Source of the DNA: Micrococcales bacterium
GTDB taxonomy: Bacteria; Actinomycetota; Actinomycetes; S36-B12; UBA10799
Direction: 5' to 3'
NCBI GenBank assembly: GCA_016703125.1
Contig: JADJCR010000004.1
Coordinates: forward strand, 248,001 to 312,000
Length of the DNA: 64,000 nucleotides
Positions 46,597 to 57,934 of this stretch are shown one piece after another. Numbering within the stretch: the first letter of the stretch is position 1; each line of letters opens with the position of its first letter. The position numbers were made by a program, and so were the translations under genes. The notes beneath the pieces were generated by a model, which saw only the letters and a list, made by a program, of their open reading frames with translations, searched no databases and had not been told where the DNA came from.

Positions 46597-47688
46597 TCAG
46601 CTAGCCGAGGCTCCCGGCTGGTTCGGCGACGTGACCTCGATGGTCCCGTCGATGATGCCCTGCCTGATCTGCTCGAGCTGGTCCTTCAGCTCCTGGGGCA
46701 CCTGGCTCTCGAAGTCGTGGAACGGCGCCAGGCCGGTCCCCTCGTTCTCGAGTGTGCCGACGTACTCCTCGCTGGAGAAGTTGCCCTCGATGGTCTCACC
46801 GATGGTGTCGGTCACCGCCACATCGATCTTCTTCAGCACCGAGGTCAAGAACACGTCCTTGTACTGCGGAGCGGACTCGTAACCGTCGCTGTCGACCCAG
46901 ATGATGTCCGCCTTGCCTGTGGACTGGGCCTCCTTGGCGGCACCCAGACCCACCGGTCCGGCCACCGGCAGGATGATGTCGGCGCCCTGCTGGATGAAGT
47001 TCTTCGCCAGCTGCTGACCCTTTGCCTGGTCATCGAAGCCACCGGCGAACGAACCGCTGTCCGGGGAGTTCATGTCCCACCCGAGCACCTCGACGTTCGT
47101 GCCGTTCTGCTCGTTGTAGTACTGCACGCCCTCCCAGTAGCCGTCCATGAAGGCGGTCACCGACGGGATGGGCAGACCGCCGAAGGTGGCGACCTTGCCG
47201 GTCTGGCTCATGCCTGCCGCCAGGTAACCGGCCAGGAAGGACGACTGCGCGGTGTTGAACACCAGGCCCTTCATGTTGTCGATCTTCGGGTCGCTGGCCG
47301 CGTCGACGATCGCGAACTTCTCCTCCGCGTTCTCCTCGGCCGCCTGCTTGGTGGCGTCCTCCATGAGGAACCCGACGGTGATGATGATCCCGCAGTCGTC
47401 GTTGACCAGCGAGTTGATGTTCGGTGCGTAGTCGGTCTGGCTCTTCGACTCCAGGAACTTCTCCTGGATCCCGAACTCGGCCACCGCGTCCTGCACGCCC
47501 TTGTAGGCGTTGGCGTTGAACGAGCGGTCGTCGATGCCACCGGCGTCGGAGACCATGCACGCGACGAAGTCACTGCTGCCCGAGGCGGCCGGCGACCCGC
47601 TGCTGTCACTGTCGCTAGGGGCGCTGCCACATGCACCGAGCGTCAATGCGGCTGCCGCTCCCAGCGCCGCGAAACGCATTTTCTTCAT
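46597..47688 (-). CDS. BMP-family nucleoside-binding lipoprotein
   Basis: The substrate-capturing lipoprotein of the importer. The 363-residue protein starts MKKMRFAALGAAAALTLGAC; the lipobox is LGAC with Cys at residue 20. The mature domain has the BMP pattern (ACMVSDAGGIDDRSFNANAY, AIVDAASDPKIDNMKGLVFN, FGGLPIPSVTAFMDGYWEGV, DIILPVAGPVGLGAAKEAQS, IIWVDSDGYESAPQYKDVFL). A GGAGGAG site precedes the ATG. It is the first gene of the nucleoside operon, divergent from sdhC. Exact nucleoside specificity is not deducible. Confidence 0.93.
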   Translation of the reverse strand: MKKMRFAALGAAAALTLGACGSAPSDSDSSGSPAASGSSDFVACMVSDAGGIDDRSFNANAYKGVQDAVAEFGIQEKFLESKSQTDYAPNINSLVNDDCGIIITVGFLMEDATKQAAEENAEEKFAIVDAASDPKIDNMKGLVFNTAQSSFLAGYLAAGMSQTGKVATFGGLPIPSVTAFMDGYWEGVQYYNEQNGTNVEVLGWDMNSPDSGSFAGGFDDQAKGQQLAKNFIQQGADIILPVAGPVGLGAAKEAQSTGKADIIWVDSDGYESAPQYKDVFLTSVLKKIDVAVTDTIGETIEGNFSSEEYVGTLENEGTGLAPFHDFESQVPQELKDQLEQIRQGIIDGTIEVTSPNQPGASAS

Positions 47689-47906
47689 TTGACTCCTCCA
47701 AATAGGGGTACGCCGTGGACTTTACGCCTGCATTACATGACGATGCTGCTCAACGCGCCGTTTCATTGCGGGCATGTTTCGTGCCCACGGCAGGGCCGCG
47801 GGGGTGCGTCCATCACCGGACGAACCGGCCGATTGCCGACTCTGGGACAGCCACTGGCCGGGCCTCCCACTAGCATGAGGACGTACTCACGCCCAAGGAG
47901 GTAAAT

Positions 47907-48302
47907 GTGCCCAAGGCTTCCACCGGCACGCTCTACCGGGGGCATGAGGGGATGTGGACCTGGGTCGCCCATCGCATCACGGGTGTGGCGGTCTTCTTCT
48001 TCCTGCTGGTCCACGTGCTCGACACCGCTCTGGTGCGGGTCTCCCCGAATGCCTACGACGAGGTCATTGCGACCTACAAGACCCCGATCGTCAACCTCCT
48101 CGAGGTGGGCCTGGTCGGCGCCGTGCTGTTCCACGCCCTCAACGGGATCCGCATCATCCTGGTCGACTTCTGGTCGAAGGGACCACGGGTGCAGAGGCAG
48201 ATGACCTGGGCGATCGTCGCCATCTGGCTGGTCCTGATGGTCCCGGGTACCTTCTTCATGCTGCAGCACACTGTCGAGTCGCTGTTCGGGAGCACCTCAT
48301 GA
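47907..48302 (+). CDS. sdhC: succinate dehydrogenase cytochrome b556 subunit
   Basis: Membrane anchor and haem-binding subunit of complex II. GTG start with AAGGAGG 5 bp upstream; 131 residues (MPKASTGTLYRGHEGMWTWV). Three membrane helices are apparent (HRITGVAVFFFLLVHVLDTA, VNLLEVGLVGAVLFHALNGI, MTWAIVAIWLVLMVPGTFFM). The conserved HRITG and the His in FHALNGIR are candidates for haem or quinone contacts. The stop overlaps the sdhD start. Confidence 0.93.
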   Translation: MPKASTGTLYRGHEGMWTWVAHRITGVAVFFFLLVHVLDTALVRVSPNAYDEVIATYKTPIVNLLEVGLVGAVLFHALNGIRIILVDFWSKGPRVQRQMTWAIVAIWLVLMVPGTFFMLQHTVESLFGSTS

Positions 48303-48700
48303 GCGCACCGGCTCTGAACAACCCCAAGACCGCGCGCAGCGGCGGGCGCACGAACTACGAGATGTGGTCCTGGATCTTCATGCGGGTGTCGGGCATCGTG
48401 CTCATCTTCTTCGTCCTGGGCCACCTGCTGATCATGAACATCCTCGACGGCGGTGTGCAGCGCATCAACTTCGGCTTCGTCGCCGGTCGTTGGTCCAGCC
48501 CGTTCTGGCAGATGTGGGACCTTCTGCAGTTGTGGCTGGCCATGATCCACGGCGCGAATGGTCTGCGCACGATCATCAACGACTACTCCGAGCGCGACCA
48601 GACCCGCTTCTGGCTCAAAGCCGCCCTGCTGACCGCGACCGTCTTCACGATCGCCCTCGGCACGCTCGTGATCTTCACCTTCGACCCCAACATCAGCTGA
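48299..48700 (+). CDS. sdhD: succinate dehydrogenase hydrophobic membrane anchor subunit
   Basis: The second membrane anchor of complex II. 133 residues beginning MSAPALNNPKTARSGGRTNY. Helices: WSWIFMRVSGIVLIFFVLGH, LQLWLAMIHGANGLRTIIND and FWLKAALLTATVFTIALGTL. The conserved S-G-I region and the HGANGLR motif fit SdhD. ATG overlaps the sdhC stop by 4 bp; sdhA starts 5 bp later. Confidence 0.92.
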   Translation: MSAPALNNPKTARSGGRTNYEMWSWIFMRVSGIVLIFFVLGHLLIMNILDGGVQRINFGFVAGRWSSPFWQMWDLLQLWLAMIHGANGLRTIINDYSERDQTRFWLKAALLTATVFTIALGTLVIFTFDPNIS

Positions 48701-48705
48701 GGTAG

Positions 48706-50456
<1,751 letters not shown>

Positions 50457-50457
<1 letters not shown>

Positions 50458-51194
50458 TGACTGCCACCGTTCCCGATCAGGTCGTCCGGCTCGACGTCAC
50501 GTTCAAGATCGCGCGGTTCATCCCGGAGACCGACGAGGAGCCGCACTACGAGGAGTACCAGGTACAGGCGCTGCCGACCGACCGGGTGCTCACCGTGCTG
50601 CAGAAGATCAAGGACGAGGTCGACGGCACGCTGACGTTCCGGCGGTCCTGCGCCCACGGCATCTGCGGCTCCGACGCCATGCGGATCAACGGCCGCAACC
50701 GGTTGGCCTGCAAGACCCTGATCAAGGACCTGAACATCAAGAAGCCGGTCGTCGTGGAGGCCATCAAGGGGCTGCCACTGGAGAAGGACCTCGTGGTCGA
50801 CATGGAGCCCTTCTTCGCGGCTTACCGCGACGTGATGCCGTTCCTGATGCCCGAGGGGCACGAGCCCACCAGGGAGCGCCTGCAGTCCGCTGAGGACCGG
50901 GCCGTGTTCGACGACACCACCAAGTGCATCCTGTGCGCCTGTTGCACGACGAGCTGCCCGGTGTTCTGGTCCGACGGACAGTACTTCGGCCCGGCGGCCA
51001 TCGTCGGCGCGCACCGGTTCATCTTTGATTCCCGGGATGCCGGCACGGACGTGCGCCTGGACATCCTCAACTCCCAGGAGGGTGTCTGGCGCTGCCGGAC
51101 CACCTTCAACTGCACGGAGGCCTGCCCCCGAGGCATCGAGGTGACCAAGGCCATCCAGGAGGTCAAGCGCGCGCTGATGTTCCGCCGCGACTGA
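50457..51194 (+). CDS. sdhB: succinate dehydrogenase iron-sulfur subunit
   Basis: Carries electrons from FAD to the membrane quinone through three Fe-S clusters. The 245-residue protein has the 2Fe-2S motif RSCAHGICGSDAMRINGRNR with the downstream Cys in LACKT. The 4Fe-4S/3Fe-4S ligands are CILCACCTTSCPVFWSDG and NCTEACPRGIEVTK. It is intact and ends the sdhCDAB operon. The 105-bp gap to the convergent cupin gene contains a short GC hairpin (CTGGCCGG/CCGGCCGG). Confidence 0.96.
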
Positions 51195-51299
51195 GGCGGG
51201 GCGACCACGCCAGTGCTGGGTTGATACCGCATCCGGGTGTCCACCTAGGTACGAACGCGTTGTGCAACACCACGACACTGGCCGGAGGGACCGGCCGGC

Positions 51300-51692
51300 T
51301 CAGACCACGCCGCCGTGCTCACTGTCCAACGGCGACTCCCGGTGCGCGTGTTCCAGCGGCCGGTAGGTGTAGAAGAAGGTGCAGCCGCCGGCGGACACAT
51401 CGGTGACCGCGTGCGGGACCGTCGGCGGGATGTAGACATAAGACCCGGGGCCGACCCGCTTGCCCACCATGGTGCTCTCACCGGAGAGCACGAGGATGTG
51501 GTGGTGCGCCGCGTGGTGGGCGTGCTCGGGGTTCACGTAACCCTCATCGACCTTCATCAGGCCCAGGGTCACGTCCCCGGATTGCCACAGCGTCTTGCGA
51601 AGCACCCCAGGGGAGTCCGTGGTCTCCCACTGCAGCGCCTCGATGTCGTCGCCGCTCATGGCGATCAGCCTGCCCAGATCATCGCGAGCCAT
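51300..51692 (-). CDS. cupin-domain protein
   Basis: A single-domain cupin of 130 residues (MARDDLGRLIAMSGDDIEAL). The metal-type motif is EHAHHAAHHHILVLSGESTM, rich in His, followed by GKRVGPGSYVYIPPTVPHAV with the second-motif His. The ending RPLEHAHRESPLDSEHGGVV is unusually His-rich. It probably binds a divalent metal, but the substrate is unknown. It stands alone, convergent with sdhB and divergent from the dac gene. Confidence 0.8.
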   Translation of the reverse strand: MARDDLGRLIAMSGDDIEALQWETTDSPGVLRKTLWQSGDVTLGLMKVDEGYVNPEHAHHAAHHHILVLSGESTMVGKRVGPGSYVYIPPTVPHAVTDVSAGGCTFFYTYRPLEHAHRESPLDSEHGGVV

Positions 51693-51828
51693 CACGATCC
51701 CACCGCCTCTCGTCGGTCCCAGCCTATGCCCTGCGCACGGAGCGTCGCGGCACGGATGGACGAGGTGGCGGACACGCCTGCGTGGCGTTGCGCGGCAGCC
51801 CCGGGAACCGCACTTACGCTGTTCCGTA

Positions 51829-53160
51829 ATGCGTATCCTCATGACTTCTCTCGTGGCCGTCCTGCTGGCCGCTGCGCCGGCAGCGGCTGAGGAGGTGCCG
51901 GTCACCCCATCGCCCATTCCGTCAGCCGCGCCGGGTGTGGTGATCCCCGATTTCGCCACCAAGGCGTGGATCGTCGTCGATGCGGACACCGGCAACGTGC
52001 TGGCCGGACAGGACATCGACGTACAGCGGCCCATGGCCTCGACGCTCAAGACCTTGACCGCGCTGACCCTGCTGCCTCGCCTGCAGTACGACAGTGTGTA
52101 CGAGGGCCGGCCCGAGGAAACCCTCACCGAGGGGATGCACGTGGGGGTGCTGGCCGGCGCCAAGTACACCGTTGAGCAGTTGTTCCACGGGATGCTCATG
52201 CGCAGCGGCAACGACGCCGCCGTGGCGCTCGCCGATGCTTACGGCTACCAGCGCACGCTGGCGGCGATGAACCAGGAAGCCGCCCGGATTGGTGCCACCA
52301 GCACCGTCGCCAAGTCCCCGAACGGCCTGGACCAGCCCGGCCAGGTGAGTACGGCGGCCGACCTGGCGCAGATCTACCGCGTGGCCATCCAGGACCCTCG
52401 CCTGCGCGAGATCCTCACCGCCCGCGAGTACGAGTTCCCCGCGCAGCCCCCGTCCGACCCGACGCAGTCGGCGACCACGTTCACCATCTACAACCACGAC
52501 ACGCTGCTCAACAGCAACTACCCCGGATTCACCGGCGGCAAGAGCGGCTTCACCAGCCAAGCCGGACGCACCTACGTGGCCGGGGCCGAGCAGAACGGCC
52601 GCAATCTGATCGTCGCCCTGCTGGGCATCGGAGGTGGAACCACCTCGACCGCTCGGCAGGTCCTCGACTGGTCGTTCAGCAACGTCGGCCAGCTGACCCC
52701 GATCGGGCAGTTGCCGGAGATCCCCGAGGCCGAGCAAATCACCCCCGAACCTGCCGGCAGCAGCGCGGACGCCCAGGATGTGGCACCGCTGCCCACTGAC
52801 CTGCCGGTACCAGCGGTACAGGCAGTTGAGGCCCAAGTCCAGTCCCCCACGCAGGGCACCTACGCGGTCGCCGCGGATATGCAGGTGGGCGGATACCTGG
52901 CATCGCCCTTCGCCCCGCCGGCACCGGCCGCCCAGCCGGAACCGCAGCGCGGTTTCCTCGCCAGCCTGCTGATCGGGCTCTTCAAGGCCTTGATGTGGAT
53001 GGTGCTGCTGCTCGGCATCGCAGTGGTTCTGCTGCGCATCCGGGCGGTCCGGCGGCAACGGCGCCGGCGGGAGGCCTACGAGCAGGCTATGCGCCAGCGC
53101 GCAGGTCGAAGTCCCGCAGCGGACCCCACACGCCGCCGGACCCCATCTCGTACAGGGTGA
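51829..53160 (+). CDS. D-alanyl-D-alanine carboxypeptidase (PBP5-like, S11 family)
   Basis: Trims the terminal D-Ala from peptidoglycan pentapeptides. The 443-residue protein begins with a signal peptide (MRILMTSLVAVLLAAAPAAA). The three active-site motifs are present: PMASTLKTLTA (SxxK), MLMRSGNDAAVALADAYG (SxN) and GFTGGKSGFTSQAGRTYVAG (KTG-type, here KSG). A Pro/Ala-rich linker and a C-terminal membrane helix (LMWMVLLLGIAVVLLRIRAV) with a basic end follow. The last 74 bp overlap the convergent 2H phosphoesterase gene. It is intact. Confidence 0.92.
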   Translation: MRILMTSLVAVLLAAAPAAAEEVPVTPSPIPSAAPGVVIPDFATKAWIVVDADTGNVLAGQDIDVQRPMASTLKTLTALTLLPRLQYDSVYEGRPEETLTEGMHVGVLAGAKYTVEQLFHGMLMRSGNDAAVALADAYGYQRTLAAMNQEAARIGATSTVAKSPNGLDQPGQVSTAADLAQIYRVAIQDPRLREILTAREYEFPAQPPSDPTQSATTFTIYNHDTLLNSNYPGFTGGKSGFTSQAGRTYVAGAEQNGRNLIVALLGIGGGTTSTARQVLDWSFSNVGQLTPIGQLPEIPEAEQITPEPAGSSADAQDVAPLPTDLPVPAVQAVEAQVQSPTQGTYAVAADMQVGGYLASPFAPPAPAAQPEPQRGFLASLLIGLFKALMWMVLLLGIAVVLLRIRAVRRQRRRREAYEQAMRQRAGRSPAADPTRRRTPSRTG

Positions 53161-53602
53161 CGGCATCTGCGGTGAACGTCGCTTCGTAGTCAGCCAGCGT
53201 CCGCTGCGCTACCGCCAGCGTCGCGTCCGGCAGGTCGTGTGCGACGGTGACGTGCGGGTGGTAGGCGAACCGGAGTCGGCGCTCGAGCGGTCCGGATCGC
53301 ACGTCGGCTTCCAGGGTTACGATCTCCGGTTCGCCGGCCGTCACCCGCACGTACACCACCGGCGACAGCGGCCGGAACGTCCCGGTGCCCTGCAGTCGCA
53401 CGGGGAAGGACCGGTGACGGGCCGCGACGCCCGCAAGGTGCTCGGTGACGGCGGCGAGATCGACCACCTGAGTGGGTGGCAGCAACGTGACGTGCGCCTG
53501 GATCGTATGAGCCGCAGGGTCACCGAAGCGCTCCCGCCAGCCCTCGAGTTCATCGGCGTAGGGCCGCGGGATGGCGATGGCCACGCCGATGGTGCGCTTC
53601 AC
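53087..53602 (-). CDS. 2'-5' RNA ligase-family (2H phosphoesterase) protein
   Basis: Members cleave or join 2'-5' and cyclic phosphate bonds; the substrate here is unknown. The 171-residue protein MKRTIGVAIAIPRPYADELE has the two HxT-type motifs: QAHVTLLPPTQ (about residue 37) and YHPHVTVAHDLPDAT (about residue 115), 2H-family hallmarks. The C-terminus (VWGPLRDFDLRAGA) is encoded opposite the end of the dac gene. The start overlaps the trpS stop by 4 bp, so it is part of the trpS transcript. Confidence 0.85.
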   Translation of the reverse strand: MKRTIGVAIAIPRPYADELEGWRERFGDPAAHTIQAHVTLLPPTQVVDLAAVTEHLAGVAARHRSFPVRLQGTGTFRPLSPVVYVRVTAGEPEIVTLEADVRSGPLERRLRFAYHPHVTVAHDLPDATLAVAQRTLADYEATFTADAVTLYEMGSGGVWGPLRDFDLRAGA

Positions 53603-54600
53603 CGCGAACTCGCCTGTAGTCCCATCGCGGTGTGGACGGCGTCCAGGGTGGGCTGTGCGGCCGCGCGCGCCCGTGCGGAGCCCGCCTGCATCAAGCGGTC
53701 GAGTTCGGCGGGGTCATCGAGCAGGTCCTGGGTCCGCTGCGCGAACGGTTCGGCCACGGCCACCACGGCGTCGGCGGCCGCGGCTTTGAGCGGTCCGTAC
53801 ATGCCTCCGCCGTACTCCTGCGCGACGTCCTCCACGGTGCGATCCGTTGCGGCCGCCAGGATGCTCAGCAGGTTCGACACCCCCGGCTTGGCCACGGGGT
53901 CGTACCGCACCTCCGTCTCGGAGTCAGTGACAGCGGACTTGATCTTCTTGGCGATCTGCTTGGGGGCGTCGCGCAGGAACACACAGCCACCCGGCACGGA
54001 CTTGCTCATCTTGGAGGTCGGGTCCTGCAAGTCCAAGATCTTGGCGCTGTCCTTCACGATGAAGGGCTCGGGCACGACGAACGTCTGGCCGTACCGGGCA
54101 TTGAACCGGTTGGCCAGGTCGCGGGTCAGTTCCAGGTGCTGTCGCTGGTCCTCCCCCACCGGGACTGCGGACGCCTGGTAGAGCAGGATGTCCGCGGCCT
54201 GCAGGCAGGGGTAGGTGAACAGGCCCACCGACGCACCGGCCGCTCCCTCGCGGGCCATCTTGTCCTTGAACTGGGTCATCCGGGAAGCCTCCCCGTAACC
54301 GGTGAGGCACATCATGACCCAGCCGAGCTGGGCGTGCTGCGGGACGTCGCTCTGGACGAACACCGTCGACCGTTGCGGATCGATGCCGGCAGCCAGCAGT
54401 TGGGCGTACGAAACCCGGGTGCGTTCTCGCTGCAGCACCGGATCGACCGGGACCGTGATCGCGTGCAGGTCCACCACGCAGTAGAACGCGTCGTTGTCGT
54501 CCTGCAGTGCCACCCATTGCCGCAGCGCCCCGAAGTAGTTGCCGATGTGGAAACTCTCGGAGGTCGGCTGGATGCCGGACAGGATACGTGGACGGGACAT
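53599..54600 (-). CDS. trpS: tryptophanyl-tRNA synthetase
   Basis: Charges tRNA-Trp. I start at MSRPRILSGIQPTSESFHIG (54600, 333 residues), with AGGAG about 9 bp upstream; an in-frame ATG 7 codons earlier lacks a site. Class I motifs are SESFHIGNYFG (HIGH-type, about residue 18) and PTSKMSKSVPGG (KMSKS, about residue 200). The dimer and Trp-binding segment LTYPCLQAADILLY-type appears as FTYPCLQAADILLYQASAVP. It is intact. The upstream CNNM gene ends 4 bp away. Confidence 0.96.
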   Translation of the reverse strand: MSRPRILSGIQPTSESFHIGNYFGALRQWVALQDDNDAFYCVVDLHAITVPVDPVLQRERTRVSYAQLLAAGIDPQRSTVFVQSDVPQHAQLGWVMMCLTGYGEASRMTQFKDKMAREGAAGASVGLFTYPCLQAADILLYQASAVPVGEDQRQHLELTRDLANRFNARYGQTFVVPEPFIVKDSAKILDLQDPTSKMSKSVPGGCVFLRDAPKQIAKKIKSAVTDSETEVRYDPVAKPGVSNLLSILAAATDRTVEDVAQEYGGGMYGPLKAAAADAVVAVAEPFAQRTQDLLDDPAELDRLMQAGSARARAAAQPTLDAVHTAMGLQASSR

Positions 54601-54604
54601 GGAT

Positions 54605-55906
54605 CTATTCTCCTGGTTCATCGGCAGCGACCGGCGCCAGGGCGACCTGCACCCGTGCGATGCGCCGGCCGTCCATGCTCGTCACGGTGAGCGTGTGGCC
54701 CTCGAAATCGACGTGGTCGCCCTTCTGCGGCAGCCGACCCAGATGGGACACCATGAACCCCGCCACGGTCTCGTACGGGCCCTCCGGAAGCTCCACTCCG
54801 ACGTCCTCCACGAAGTCGTCCAGACTGAGCAGACCGTCCACCTCTGCCTCGCCCCCGGGCCGGAAGCTCTGCGACTCGCGCACGTCGAACTCGTCGCGGA
54901 TGTCACCGACCAACTCCTCGACGAGGTCCTCCAGGGTGACGATGCCCGCCGTGCCCCCGTACTCGTCCACAACGATGGCCATGTGGCTTCCGCTGTCGCG
55001 CATCTCCTGCATCGCCGGCAGGATCGACTTGCTGTCCGGGAAGCGCGGGACCGGCCGCACCAGGCGCTGCACCTGCAGGGAACGATGCGCGATGGCGGGG
55101 TCCAGCAGGTCGCGCACGTGCACGAAACCGACCACGTCGTCGGCCGAACCCTCCACCACCGGGTACCGGGAGTGGGGCATGTCCCGCACCTTGCGTACCG
55201 CCTTCTGGATGGGCAGCTGCGCGTCGAGGAACTCCACCTCCGTGCGCGGGACCATGACCTCGGCCAGTTCCCGGTCCCCGGCGGTGATCACATCGTCGAT
55301 GAGTGCGCGCTCCTCCGTGCTCAGGGAGTCCTGGGCGGCGACCAGACCCCGCAGTTCCTCCCCGGAGATGCCTTCCTTGGCCGCCTGGGGGTCACCGCCG
55401 AGCAGGCGCACTACCCCGTTCGTGGAGGCCGACAACAACCAGATGAAGGGCCGCGAGACCTTGGCCAGGGCGTCGACGGGCCCGGCGACCCACAGGGAGA
55501 AGGCCTCGGCGCGCTGCAGGGCCAGCCGTTTCGGTACCAGTTCGCCGAGCACCAGCGACAGATAGGCAATGACGACGGTGACAGCGACGAAGGCCACCGG
55601 CTCGGCCACGCTGGCGGGCAGGCCAAGCTGCTCGATCCACGGAGTGACCTGGGGGGCGATCCGGGAGGCCCCGAAACCGGCCGACAGGAACCCGGCCAGG
55701 GTGACTCCCACTTGCACCGCCGCGAGGAAGCGGTTGGGGTCACTGACCAGGTGCTTGAGCCTGCGCCCCCGGCCGCCCTGGCTCGCGGCCAGATGTTCGA
55801 CCTGCGACTCCCGCAGACTCACCAGGGCCGTTTCGGCCGCAGCGAAGAACCCGCCGATCAGGGTGAACAGCAGCACCACGGCGATGTTGGTGAGCAACTC
55901 CGTCAC
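54605..55906 (-). CDS. CNNM/CorC-family transporter-like membrane protein
   Basis: Family members are linked to divalent-cation (Mg/Co) handling; substrate not proven. GTG start at 55906, 433 residues. A DUF21 domain with hydrophobic helices opens (ELLTNIAVVLLFTLIGGFFA, VAFVAVTVVIAYLSLVLGEL with the conserved GELVPK). Two CBS motifs follow (VMVPRTEVEFLDAQLPIQKA, SRYPVVEGSADDVVGFVHVR, HMAIVVDEYGGTAGIVTLED). A CorC/HlyC C-terminal domain ends RVQVALAPVAADEPGE. It is intact and sits upstream of trpS on the same strand. Confidence 0.9.
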   Translation of the reverse strand: MTELLTNIAVVLLFTLIGGFFAAAETALVSLRESQVEHLAASQGGRGRRLKHLVSDPNRFLAAVQVGVTLAGFLSAGFGASRIAPQVTPWIEQLGLPASVAEPVAFVAVTVVIAYLSLVLGELVPKRLALQRAEAFSLWVAGPVDALAKVSRPFIWLLSASTNGVVRLLGGDPQAAKEGISGEELRGLVAAQDSLSTEERALIDDVITAGDRELAEVMVPRTEVEFLDAQLPIQKAVRKVRDMPHSRYPVVEGSADDVVGFVHVRDLLDPAIAHRSLQVQRLVRPVPRFPDSKSILPAMQEMRDSGSHMAIVVDEYGGTAGIVTLEDLVEELVGDIRDEFDVRESQSFRPGGEAEVDGLLSLDDFVEDVGVELPEGPYETVAGFMVSHLGRLPQKGDHVDFEGHTLTVTSMDGRRIARVQVALAPVAADEPGE

Positions 55907-55952
55907 ACGCTCCAGGGTACGCAGGCGTCCGGCACCGTCGCCGTCGTGGCCA

Positions 55953-56710
55953 TCACCCGAACTCGGCCACCACGGCGGCGTGGTCGCTCCAGCGCTGCGC
56001 GTAGGTGGCTGCGCGGGCGACGGTGAATGCCGAGAGTTCGCTGGCCAGGTCGGGCGAAGCCAGCACACAGTCGATGCGCCAACCGGCGTCGTTGTCGAAC
56101 GCCTTGCCGCGCCAGGACCACCACGTGTAGCCGGCATCCCGGCCGAGGTCCACCCAGGCCAGTTCGTCGTACCAGTGCGTGAGGTACGCCCGCTCTGACT
56201 CCAGGAATCCGGCCTTGCCCCGGTTGCCCTTCCAGTTCTTGATGTCCGCCTCACGATGCGCCACGTTCAGGTCCCCGCATACCAGCGCCGAGGTCCGCTG
56301 CTCCATCCATTTGCCCATGGCGGCCAGGAACCTGTGCTTGTCGTCCTGGGCGGGAGTGTCCGCCTCGCCAGTGTGCACATAGACGCTGGCGACCTCGATC
56401 TCGCGGTCCGGAAGCGACACCCGCACCGCCAGCCAGCGGCCCTGGTCGTCGGCCTCACCGAGATCCTCGGTGGCCGCCAGCGGCCAGCGACTCAGGATCG
56501 CCACCCCGCGTGCCCAGCGCGTGTGCCCGACGGCCGGTGCTGCAGGGACCACCCGGCGAAGACATCGCCGAGCGCGGCCCGCAACTGCTCGTCGGTGGCG
56601 CGCACCTCCTGCAGGCAGATGACGTCGGCGTCCTGCGCGGCGAGCCAGGACAGACCGCCCCGGCGGACCGCAGCCCGGATGCCGTTGACGTTGGCACTGA
56701 CCAGGCGCAT
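55953..56710 (-). CDS. xthA: exodeoxyribonuclease III, frameshifted
   Basis: Repairs AP sites and 3' ends in DNA. The first frame encodes MRLVSANVNGIRAAVRRGGL and VICLQEVRATDEQLRAALGD to FAGW. The second encodes GHTRWARGVAILSRWPLAAT, SALVCGDLNVAHREADIKNW, RIDCVLASPDLASE and the catalytic SDHAAVVAEFG at the end. Adding one base to the G run at 56552-56554 joins them (252 residues). Catalytic Glu (LQEV), GDLN and SDH are all present. The start overlaps the icd stop (ATGA). Confidence 0.88.
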
Positions 56711-57925
56711 CAGGCCATCGCGGCTTGCAGGTTCTCGTCGATGGAGGTGAGGAACTCCTGCGTGGTCTGGAACGGTTGGTCCGGCCCGACCAGCAACGCG
56801 AGGTCCTTGGTCATCTTCCCGCTCTCGACCGTCTCCACGCACACCCGCTCGAGCGTCTCCGCGAAGTTCGTCACCTCAGGGGTGCCATCGAGCTTGCCGC
56901 GATGGGCCAGTCCCTGTGTCCAGGCGAAGATGCTGGCGATCGGGTTGGTCGAGGTGGGGTTGCCCTGCTGGTGCTGGCGGTAGTGGCGCGTCACAGTGCC
57001 GTGGGCGGCTTCGGCCTCCACGGTCTTCCCGTCCGGGGTCATCAGCACCGAGGTCATCAGCCCCAGCGAGCCGAAGCCCTGCGCCACCGTGTCGGACTGC
57101 ACGTCGCCGTCGTAGTTCTTGCAGGCCCAGAGGTAGCCGCCCTCCCACTTCATGGCCGCAGCGACCATGTCGTCGATGAGCCGGTGCTCGTAGGTCAGGC
57201 CGGCGAGCTTCGAACTCGGCCTTGAACTCAGTCTCGTAGACCTCCGCGAAGAGGTCCTTGAACTGGCCGTCATAGGCCTTCAGGATCGTGTTCTTCGTCG
57301 ACAGGTACACCGGGTAGTTGCGGCTCAGGCCGTACCGCATCGATGCCCGCGCGAAGTCGCGGATGGAGTCATCGAGGTTGTACATGCCCATCGCCACGCC
57401 TCCGCCGGGGAAGTCGTAGACGTCGAACTCCATCGGCTCGGAGCCGTCGGCCGGCGTGAACGTCATCGTGAGCTTGCCCGCGCCGGGCACCAGGAAGTCG
57501 GTCGCGCGGTACTGATCACCGAACGCGTGACGGCCGATGACAATCGGCTTGGTCCAGCCGGGCACCAGGCGCGGGATGTTGCTGATGATGATCGGTTCGC
57601 GGAAGATGACGCCGCCCAGGATGTTGCGGATCGTGCCGTTGGGCGAACGCCACATCTTCTTCAGGCCGAACTCCTCAACCCGGGCCTCGTCGGGGGTGAT
57701 GGTCGCGCACTTGACGCCCACGCCGTACTTCTTGATCGCCTCGGCCGAGTCGATGGTGATCTGGTCGTCGGTGGCGTCCCGGCTCTCTATGCCGAGGTCG
57801 TAGTACTTCAGGTCCACGTCCAGGTAAGGCAGGATCAACTGCTGCTTGATGAAGTCCCAGATGATCCGGGTCATCTCGTCGCCGTCGAGTTCGACGACCG
57901 GGTTCAGTACCTTGATCTTCGCCAT
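56710..57925 (-). CDS. icd: NADP-dependent isocitrate dehydrogenase (homodimeric type), frameshifted
   Basis: TCA-cycle enzyme. The intended protein has 404 residues. The first frame runs from MAKIKVLNPVVELDGDEMTR to EFKAEFEA, and includes MWRSPNGTIRNILGGVIFRE with the substrate-binding Ser/Arg. After about 57205 the second frame continues AGLTYEHRLIDDMVAAAMKW, CKNYDGDVQSDTVAQGFGSL and EAAHGTVTRHYRQHQQGNPT. Removing one surplus base joins them as a normal eukaryote-like homodimeric ICD (as in mycobacterial Icd1). mdh lies 9 bp upstream on the same strand. Confidence 0.9.
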
Positions 57926-57934
57926 GGTCGCCTC

